Below are positions 33,996-39,237 of a stretch of DNA of 39,237 nucleotides, piece after piece; positions within the stretch are counted from its first letter, which is position 1; each line of letters starts with the position of its first letter. The stretch is taken from contig NZ_VKGK01000046.1 of the NCBI RefSeq assembly GCF_007197645.1, positions 1-39,237 of the forward strand, in the 5' to 3' direction. This DNA is from Shewanella hanedai. GTDB lineage: Bacteria; Pseudomonadota; Gammaproteobacteria; Enterobacterales; Shewanellaceae. A model generated the notes under the pieces. The model searched no databases. It saw only the letters and a program-made list of their open reading frames with translations, and had not been told where the DNA came from. Made by a program: the position numbers and the translations under genes.

Positions 33996-34802
33996 TCAAT
34001 CTAGTATTGATATGAACATTTTGAGACTAATGAAAACGAGCAGTAACGCGAACCCTTTTTTGAGTATGGGGACTGGTAGGTAATATGCCATTTTAACGCC
34101 GTATGGCGCCGTTAAAAAACTGGTGATAGACATTAACAATACCGCTGGGAGGTAAATATAACCGACTGCGTAGCTTGTAAGAGGCGTGCTATTCCAGCCG
34201 TGAATTAAGTAGCCTAAGGTTCCTGCTACAGAGATGGGTAATCCAATGGCAGCCGAAGTGCCAATTGCTTTTGTTATTTCAACATTTCGCCCTGTTAAGT
34301 AGGGGACTGTTAACGACCCGCCTCCAATAGAAACTAATGCTGATATCGCCCCAATTCCAGAGCCTGCTAGGAACATACTTCTTGTATTTGATATTTTTTG
34401 ATCTGGTTTAACTGCTTTACTGAACAACATCTTCATCGACACATAGGTCATAAACAGGGCAAAGAAAAGTGCGAGGTAAAAGGCATCGACTTTAGAAGCG
34501 ACAAAGGTTGAGGCGAAAGTACCCAAGGTAACCCCCGGTAACATGGTCATCACGACTGGCCAAAGGATGCCCTTTTTAGCATTGTGGACACGTAAACTTG
34601 ATAATGATGTAAAGATAATTGCTGCCATCGATGTCCCTAAAGCCAAGGGGACGACAGTATTTATCGCCATGCCTTGATTTAAAAATATGGCAGTCAACAT
34701 TGGTACCATAATTCCTCCACCGCCAATACCGAATAAACCAGCTGCAAAGCCGACAAATGCCCCTAATAATAAAAATGAACCTATAACATCGATTTCAAAC
34801 AT
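33996..34802 (-). CDS. TauE/SafE-family membrane permease
   Basis: A 268-residue membrane protein with about eight hydrophobic segments. It has the duplicated TauE/SafE signature: first half GFAAGLFGIGGGGIMVPML (about 18-36), second half GAISALVSIGGGSLTVPYL (about 150-170). The family exports sulfite, sulfoacetate or related anions, but members are diverse and the substrate here is unknown. The ATG at 34802 has AGGGGA seven bases upstream. It is divergent from an AraC-type regulator, with 72 bases to that gene's TTG and 93 to its ATG, so the regulator probably controls it. No sulfur metabolism genes adjoin. Confidence 0.85.
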   Translation of the reverse strand: MFEIDVIGSFLLLGAFVGFAAGLFGIGGGGIMVPMLTAIFLNQGMAINTVVPLALGTSMAAIIFTSLSSLRVHNAKKGILWPVVMTMLPGVTLGTFASTFVASKVDAFYLALFFALFMTYVSMKMLFSKAVKPDQKISNTRSMFLAGSGIGAISALVSIGGGSLTVPYLTGRNVEITKAIGTSAAIGLPISVAGTLGYLIHGWNSTPLTSYAVGYIYLPAVLLMSITSFLTAPYGVKMAYYLPVPILKKGFALLLVFISLKMFISILD

Positions 34803-34864
34803 GTTATTTCCCCTACTTATTTAGTCTCAGAAATCAATGTTAAAGACATTAGGGAGTGGTAAGG

Positions 34865-34899
34865 TATCGATTATTTGCAAATTAATATCGATTATATGC
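34865..34899. promoter_or_regulatory. AraC-type direct-repeat operator
   Basis: TATCGATTATTTGC (34865-34878) and TATCGATTATATGC (34886-34899) match at 13 of 14 positions and start 21 bases apart, two helical turns, the classic spacing of half-sites for AraC-family dimers or tandem monomers. The repeats sit at the 5' end of the AraC-type gene and about 63-97 bases upstream of the divergent permease gene. Confidence 0.65.
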
Positions 34900-35678
34900 C
34901 AAATAATATTGAACTTGCACCGTCGAGCGAGTCTAGAAGCCCTCTTTCTAGGCCCATTGTGGTTGTAAATCGAGAGTTGCTTATTCATTCAACCGTTAAA
35001 AAGCACTGCCATACTTGGGGGCAGTTTGTTTATGCAAGTCGAGGCGTGCTAGCGGTTGCTACAGCGGAAAACCGTTATATCGTGCCGCCAGAGCAAGGGG
35101 TGTGGGTGACACCCAATACCGACCATGAAGTGACGGCGATGAGCGATGTGGAGCTAACGAGTTTCTATTTTGATAATTCTATTCTCAGTGGTTTTCCTGA
35201 TAATTGTTGTGTACTCAATGTGGGCGCTTTTTTTAAGGCATTGATTCTAGAATCTAGGAGTATTAATGCTGGCTATGAATGGTCTGGTGCTGATGGTCGA
35301 CTACTCAGACTTATCCGAGATAAGCTCATTGTCGCGATAAAAATCCCCTTACACCTTCCGTATCCAAAGGACTTTAGGCTGCTTGCGATATTAACCAAGT
35401 TACAGCTTGAGCCGTCAAATCGTAACAACTTAGTGCAATGGGGGAACATTGTTGGTGCTTCGGCTCGCACGTTATCACGGCTATTTAAAAATGAAACGGG
35501 GTTAACTTATAGTGAATGGAGACAAAGGTTTAATATCCAAGTGGCCATCACTCAATTATCTTCTGGAGAAACCGTGAGTAATATCTCACTGAACCTTGGT
35601 TATGAGTCGCCTTCATCTTTTATCTACATGTTCAGAAAACTAACCGGCGTAACGCCCGGATTTTATAGTCAGAAATAA
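34896..35678 (+). CDS. AraC-family transcription regulator with cupin sensor domain
   Basis: A regulator of about 260 residues. The N-terminal cupin-like AraC_binding domain contains HCHTWGQFVYASRGVL, the H-x-H metal/ligand edge, and PPEQGVWVTPNTDHEV. The C-terminal double helix-turn-helix domain (about 165-260) includes SARTLSRLFKNETGLTYSEW, and the second helix GYESPSSFIYMFRKLTGVTPG closes it. The start is uncertain: ATG at 34896 lies inside the second operator repeat, and TTG at 34875, with AAGG ten bases before it, lies in the first. Either way, binding at the repeats would block its own expression. The divergent TauE/SafE gene is the likely target. Confidence 0.85.
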   Translation: MPNNIELAPSSESRSPLSRPIVVVNRELLIHSTVKKHCHTWGQFVYASRGVLAVATAENRYIVPPEQGVWVTPNTDHEVTAMSDVELTSFYFDNSILSGFPDNCCVLNVGAFFKALILESRSINAGYEWSGADGRLLRLIRDKLIVAIKIPLHLPYPKDFRLLAILTKLQLEPSNRNNLVQWGNIVGASARTLSRLFKNETGLTYSEWRQRFNIQVAITQLSSGETVSNISLNLGYESPSSFIYMFRKLTGVTPGFYSQK

Positions 35679-35882
35679 TGTAAGGATATGACGCTATAAC
35701 GGTACTGCTTCATTGTGGCCTATCGCTTCCCTGCATGTGGGGAGGGCAGTGTAAACACCCCGCCTCGAAACCTTACAAAATTGTATAGTTCAGGAAAGCT
35801 TGCGGAAAGATGACTCAGGTAAAGTTATCTCATCGACAGGGGAAACACCTTGTCTGTATCGAAACACTATGAGGACTTTACC
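35679..35882 (+). promoter_or_regulatory. Leader region of the PepSY/two-component cluster
   Basis: A 204-base non-coding leader. A hairpin AGATGAC/GTTATCT with one G-T wobble (35808-35830) and an imperfect CTTCCCTG/GGGGAGGG pairing (about 35727-35748) could fold in RNA. The words CTCAGGTAAAG and GACAGGGG recall parts of the glycine riboswitch, but its core is absent. No promoter was confidently identified. Confidence 0.3.
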
Positions 35883-36434
35883 ATGAACAATACATCAGTT
35901 TTTAAAACAACGGCTATTACGACTCTCCTTGGACTGAGCGCCATGATGGCCATTGGATCAGCAAATGCAGATGATGCACCGACAGCGTTGAATCAAGATT
36001 CTATCTCTCTCCTCCAGGCTGTCGCATTGGCTGAAACTAACACGGGTGGCGTAACGATTGAAGCCGAGCGTGAAGTTAAAATGGGACAATCTTTCTATGA
36101 GATTGAGTTGATCGGTAAAGATGGTGAAAAAATTCATACCGCAATTAATACACAAACCGGTGATGTTATTTTGACAAGCCGTCGTAATAAGAATGATGGC
36201 GATCATGATGATAAATTGGAAGATGCATTGTTTCTCTCTGGGTTGAACAGTGGTCAGTATCTACCTCTAGCAGATGTGGTCAAACAAGCTGAGAAACAAT
36301 TTGACGGTAAAGCGTGGAGTGTTGAACTGGATGATGACCATGGTATTGATTTTTATGAAATCAAGCTGATGACCGTCAATGGTAAGCAAGTTGAAACTGA
36401 AGTAAATGCACTGACATCATCGGTGACAAAATAA
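35883..36434 (+). CDS. Secreted two-PepSY-domain protein
   Basis: A 183-residue periplasmic protein. The signal peptide MNNTSVFKTTAITTLLGLSA continues to about ANA-26, then DDAPT begins the mature part. Two PepSY domains follow: about 38-88 (LLQAVALAETNTGGVTIEAE, YEIELIGKDGEKIHT) and about 115-180 (LADVVKQAEKQFDGKAWSVE, YEIKLMTVNGKQVETEV). PepSY domains are thought to inhibit proteases or bind metals and peptides; actual function is unknown. I chose the ATG at 35883 with GAGG upstream; an in-frame start at 35850 would bury the signal peptide. It heads a cluster with a membrane protein and a two-component pair. Confidence 0.85.
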   Translation: MNNTSVFKTTAITTLLGLSAMMAIGSANADDAPTALNQDSISLLQAVALAETNTGGVTIEAEREVKMGQSFYEIELIGKDGEKIHTAINTQTGDVILTSRRNKNDGDHDDKLEDALFLSGLNSGQYLPLADVVKQAEKQFDGKAWSVELDDDHGIDFYEIKLMTVNGKQVETEVNALTSSVTK

Positions 36435-36513
36435 TTCTCTCAGTGAACATTTGCGACGAACAATGAATAGTTAAAAAAGGGTGTGATCTTTGATGACACC
36501 CGAAGGAGATATC

Positions 36514-36867
36514 ATGACCCAATCAGCAGAATCGTCAAATAGTACCCAAGAAACAGAAGATGGCCTGAGAAGTTCATCTTGGTCTAACAGCACAAAATAT
36601 TGGTTTAACAAATCGAAAGAGTGGTCGTCAAACATACCATCAGGACTTAAAAGTATTCGTGAAAACGGACCAAAGTCACTGCTTGGTTTGGCCTCTTTCT
36701 CGCTGTTCTTTATACTTGGATTGGTTACACTGGGTGCGAGCTTATTGGCTGGTATCGCAGCGGTGATTATGATGAAATGGCAACAACATAAAGCGGAAAC
36801 GACGCCAAGAAATGTGGCAGAATCAACCACAGTGGATCAACAAATAGTCCCTATCGATGTGGCATAA
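36514..36867 (+). CDS. Small single-helix or hairpin membrane protein
   Basis: A 117-residue protein starting MTQSAESSNSTQETED. A hydrophilic, serine-rich N-terminus (to about 55) is followed by a long hydrophobic stretch (about 58-90, LLGLASFSLFFILGLVTLGA and on, probably two short helices), then a charged tail ending IVPIDVA. AAGGAG at 36503-36508 is the strongest ribosome binding site in the cluster and decides the start at 36514. I do not recognise the family. Its position between a PepSY protein and a response regulator suggests an accessory role in sensing or responding to envelope conditions. Confidence 0.7.
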   Translation: MTQSAESSNSTQETEDGLRSSSWSNSTKYWFNKSKEWSSNIPSGLKSIRENGPKSLLGLASFSLFFILGLVTLGASLLAGIAAVIMMKWQQHKAETTPRNVAESTTVDQQIVPIDVA

Positions 36868-36905
36868 GTTGCAACGACAAATCCTATGATTGAGAGAGAA
36901 CCGTC

Positions 36906-37604
36906 ATGCGAGTGTTACTGGTTGAAGACGATGTGAGTCTAAGCAGTTTTGTTGAAAAGGGCCTGCGTGAAGCTGGGCATCAGGTAGAGGTGACGGAAAA
37001 CGGCAAGTATGCGTTGACCCTTTGCATGACGGAACACTTTGATGTGGCGATCGTCGATCGCATGTTGCCGGGTCTCGACGGATTGTCTCTGGTTAAAGCA
37101 CTTCGGGCTGCGCAAGTGGGAACGCCTATCTTGTTTTTGACTTCCCTAGGAGGGGTGGATGATCGTGTGCAAGGATTGGAAGCCGGAGGTGATGATTATC
37201 TCACTAAGCCGTTTGCGTTCTCTGAACTGCTTGCGCGTGTGAGCGCACTTTCTCGCCGATCCGCGTTGACATCGACCGATACTAAACCGCAACTGACGTT
37301 TGGCGATCTGGTATTAAAACTGTTTGAACATACTGCGACACGTCAAGGTAAGTTGTTGGATCTGCAGCCTAAAGAGTTTCGTATTCTAGAGTTATTTTTA
37401 CGTCATCCTGGTCGCGTGATCACCCGTACGATGCTGCTTGAGCATGTGTGGGATATTCATTTTGATCCTCAAACCAGCGTCGTTGAAACGCACATTAGCC
37501 GTCTTAGGAATAAAATCGAGAAGCCTTTTGGTGACACATTGATCCAAACCGTACGAGGCGCAGGTTATAAGTTAGAACATCGACATGTTGAGGAGGCCAA
37601 ATGA
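36906..37604 (+). CDS. OmpR-family response regulator
   Basis: A 232-residue transcription regulator. The receiver has D8/D9, phosphoacceptor D51 in VDRMLPGLDG, T79 and K101 in TKPF. The winged-helix DNA-binding domain (about 130-225) contains LQPKEFRILELFL and ETHISRLRNKIEK, ending with the wing TVRGAGYKL. It resembles the QseB/PmrA branch. The gene overlaps the kinase gene by four bases (ATGA at 37601-37604), indicating translational coupling. It likely regulates the upstream PepSY and membrane genes, as is common for such clusters; no direct-repeat operator was confidently seen. Confidence 0.92.
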   Translation: MRVLLVEDDVSLSSFVEKGLREAGHQVEVTENGKYALTLCMTEHFDVAIVDRMLPGLDGLSLVKALRAAQVGTPILFLTSLGGVDDRVQGLEAGGDDYLTKPFAFSELLARVSALSRRSALTSTDTKPQLTFGDLVLKLFEHTATRQGKLLDLQPKEFRILELFLRHPGRVITRTMLLEHVWDIHFDPQTSVVETHISRLRNKIEKPFGDTLIQTVRGAGYKLEHRHVEEAK

Positions 37605-38806
37605 AACGCAGGCTCCTTGATATGTTGCGAAATAAAATCTCACTTCACTCTATGATTAATCGACTCCCTCTGTGGATGAAAAGCTCTGCTACCCAGCAGG
37701 GCGTGATGTTCGTTTTGGTGTCCCTTTTTAGTCTGGTACTTATGGCCAGCGTGACGATTCTGTATGTTGACTATGAACTGGGTCAGCAGAACAGTGAGAT
37801 CGTTAAAGAGTCAAAGCAGCGGGCAACAGGTGATAAACACGATATCGACGAAGATCCGATTGAAGATGACGACATTATCGCGGTGCTTACCACAGGTTTT
37901 ATTCTTGCTGGCGTTTTAGTATCACTCTTCACCATCGCCATTGTAGTCGCGATGGGCCGTTTGAGTCAGCAGCGGATCTCTCGTATTGAACAGGTGTTGA
38001 ATGCAGCGGCAGACGGTGACTTGTCGGCACGAACGGGCGAGAAAAACACTTACAACGATCTGGCGAGAATATCGGTATCTGTGGATGAAATGCTTTCCCG
38101 TTTAGAAGGTTCTGTGGCGGCGATGAGCGATATATCCTCCAATATTGCCCACGAACTAAAAACACCTATCACGCGTTTGAGACACAATTTACTGACGTTA
38201 CGTGATGAAGCTGATGCATCATCGACAGCGCACAGTCAGAGCTTTATGAATGAACTAGACCACGCCTTGTCTGATTCACAACGACTTGCTTCTATTTTTG
38301 ATGCCCTGTTACGCATAACTCAAATTGAGTCTGGTGCGAGACGAAGCCGCTTTACTGAAACGGATTTGACTCAGATTGTCGATACCGTCGCCGAAATTTA
38401 TGTTGATGTGGCAGAAGATGCCGGAATGCAGTTGCTGGTGCATAAAGTGCAATCGCCGTTGCTGATCCAAGGCGATCGAGAACTGCTGATCCAGCAAATT
38501 GCCAACTTGATAGAAAATGCGCTGCGATATTGTTCTGCCGGCAGCGTGATAAAGCTCAGTTGCGGTGCGGATGATAAAGCCTCACTGGTTTGGCTCAAAG
38601 TTGAAGATAATGGACTCGGTATTGCGGAGGCTGAAAGAGAGCGTGTTTTTGAGCGTTTATATCGTGTCGATAAAAGCCGTACCGATGGTGGGCTAGGGCT
38701 TGGTCTCTCATTGGCAAAAGCCGTTGCGGGTCTGCATCACGGCACCATTACCTTACAGGATTGCGAACCTGGTCTTGGTGTCATGATCTCTATACCAAGA
38801 GTTTAA
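37601..38806 (+). CDS. Sensor histidine kinase with a short acidic periplasmic loop
   Basis: A 401-residue inner-membrane kinase. Membrane helices lie at about 33-56 and 92-118. The loop between is only about 35 residues and its end, DKHDIDEDPIEDDD (78-91), is strongly acidic. HAMP follows (about 118-170), then HisKA with NIAHELKTPITRLRHNL (H184), and HATPase with NLIENALRY (N306), DNGLGI and GGLGLGLSLAKAV. The basic N-terminal 30 residues are cytoplasmic. Such small acidic loops are known in kinases that sense divalent cations or cationic peptides (PhoQ, PmrB); the ligand here is inferred only. Coupled to the response regulator by overlap. Confidence 0.92.
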   Translation: MKRRLLDMLRNKISLHSMINRLPLWMKSSATQQGVMFVLVSLFSLVLMASVTILYVDYELGQQNSEIVKESKQRATGDKHDIDEDPIEDDDIIAVLTTGFILAGVLVSLFTIAIVVAMGRLSQQRISRIEQVLNAAADGDLSARTGEKNTYNDLARISVSVDEMLSRLEGSVAAMSDISSNIAHELKTPITRLRHNLLTLRDEADASSTAHSQSFMNELDHALSDSQRLASIFDALLRITQIESGARRSRFTETDLTQIVDTVAEIYVDVAEDAGMQLLVHKVQSPLLIQGDRELLIQQIANLIENALRYCSAGSVIKLSCGADDKASLVWLKVEDNGLGIAEAERERVFERLYRVDKSRTDGGLGLGLSLAKAVAGLHHGTITLQDCEPGLGVMISIPRV

Positions 38807-38807
38807 T

Positions 38808-38843
38808 CTGCCTTCAAATGAAGGTAGTTACATTTTTATTTTA
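38808..38843 (+). terminator. Terminator of the PepSY/two-component cluster
   Basis: CTGCCTTC (38808-38815) pairs with GAAGGTAG (38820-38827), with one G-T wobble, over an AAAT loop, followed by a T-rich tract (ATTTTTATTTTA). Confidence 0.8.
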
Positions 38844-38847
38844 GCTT

Positions 38848-39039
38848 CTAGCAGGATTGGTATTGGGTGATGTGTTTGAAGGTCGTATCTTCATGGTTGC
38901 TTATTGCCTCCAGCAGAGTATGTGCAGCTACTTCAGCGACACGACACGAGTATATCCCTATAGTCTCGGCCGTGACGTCTGATGTGAATGGATTCACAAA
39001 TGCCGTGATGACATGGATGTCATAGAACGGCCATGTCAC
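38848..39039 (-). CDS. Short ORF in right element copy with conserved C-terminal peptide
   Basis: A 63-residue frame starting MTWPFYDIHVITAFVNPF and ending HITQYQSC. The last 25 codons correspond to 498-572 of the left copy and also stop directly after cysteine. Upstream parts do not match. It lacks a clear ribosome binding site and I know no family for it. It may be a fossil of a larger gene carried by the element. Confidence 0.3.
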   Translation of the reverse strand: MTWPFYDIHVITAFVNPFTSDVTAETIGIYSCRVAEVAAHTLLEAISNHEDTTFKHITQYQSC

Positions 39040-39048
39040 GGACGGTCA

Positions 39049-39237
39049 CTGCCGCATCTACACCTGTTCATCTATCTCTTCGATTTGGCTTTACTTGGTA
39101 GGGGCTAACTTGTTTCTGCCCGTGCGACGTGAAGTCGTATGAAGCGCTGTTCACCGCTTTGAGTGAACCATCTGTATCACCAGATGACCCTATGGCTCTG
39201 AATAAAGTAGCGAGCCAGACAATGTAACGAAATTTGG
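39049..39237 (-). repeat. Right arm of long terminal inverted repeat
   Basis: Reverse complement of 2-190, with about half a dozen mismatches over 189 bases and no gaps noticed. It starts exactly at the window edge (CCAAATTTCG on the minus strand), and the true outer limit cannot be seen. Confidence 0.9.

Larger units (their letters stand above)
38826..39237 (-). mobile_element. Right copy of the dispersed element (inverted)
   Basis: Read on the minus strand from 39237, the first 189 bases match 2-190, and the final ~100 bases (38826-38925) match 498-597 at about three quarters identity. The core is about 120 bases and unlike the left one. The core holds a hairpin TGACATGG/CCATGTCA (39009-39038) and a palindrome GTGAAT-GG-ATTCAC (38984-38997). 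A minus-strand frame (38848-39039, 63 codons) ends in the same peptide type (LEAISNHEDTTFKH, QYQSC) as in the left copy. No transposase is present. Confidence 0.55.

Noticed and set aside
35785..35860. Glycine riboswitch
   Set aside because: Words CTCAGGTAAAG and GACAGGGG resemble its 3' part, but the CCGAAGG core and the tandem aptamer layout are missing.
1..39237. CRISPR array, tRNA or rRNA genes, prophage, restriction or toxin-antitoxin system
   Set aside because: None was seen on reading through both strands; no regularly spaced repeats, cloverleaf or phage/defence protein signatures.

Overview
The window looks like a chromosomal segment of a Shewanella-type marine gammaproteobacterium. 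The reasons are a complete trimethylamine N-oxide (TMAO) respiration locus in Shewanella order (torECAD plus torR/torT/torS), moderate GC, many two-component and c-di-GMP proteins, and interspersed Shewanella/Vibrio-style repeats. No tRNA, rRNA, CRISPR array, prophage or transposase gene was seen. The assignment rests on gene content only, with no database search.

Layout: 1-850 is repeat-rich and carries one arm of a ~189 bp inverted repeat whose other arm ends the window (39049-39237). 911-1586 holds a small DUF6435-like protein and a PilZ protein. 1772-16875 is the anaerobic respiration region: torR, torT and torS, then a YgjV-type membrane protein, an RhlE-type RNA helicase and MgtE on the + strand side, then the torECAD operon on the minus strand, and an AzgA-like purine permease. 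TorR-box-like decamers in 10-bp phase precede both torR and torE. 16952-17267 is a MITE-like element. 17301-22535 carries a large beta-propeller sensor kinase and a YjiH-type membrane carrier with an ArgR-box-like operator.

23310-28897 contains a DUF998 protein, the oxygen-independent ubiquinone genes (ubiU and ubiV divergent from ubiT), a decayed GGDEF gene, ferredoxin YfhL and the third U32-family gene, trhP. This fits the anaerobic theme: UbiUVT makes ubiquinone without O2, and TrhP is the O2-independent route of tRNA uridine hydroxylation. 29205-33702 holds an HDOD protein, a GGDEF-EAL protein with a degenerate GGDEF, a hot-dog thioesterase and a second RhlE-type helicase. 33996-35678 is a TauE/SafE permease divergent from an AraC regulator, with a clear 21-bp-phased direct repeat at the regulator's start. 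35883-38806 is a four-gene cluster: secreted PepSY protein, small membrane protein, OmpR-type regulator, and a kinase with a tiny acidic periplasmic loop.

The most unusual observations are the terminal inverted repeats, which belong to an element family with conserved ends, a variable core and a conserved C-terminal peptide; the acidic-loop kinase in the PepSY cluster; the ArgR-box and AraC-type operators; and a 7-residue insertion beside the TorR phosphorylation site. I found no convincing wholly new multi-gene system. The terminal repeat family and the PepSY/two-component cluster are the best candidates for something undescribed.
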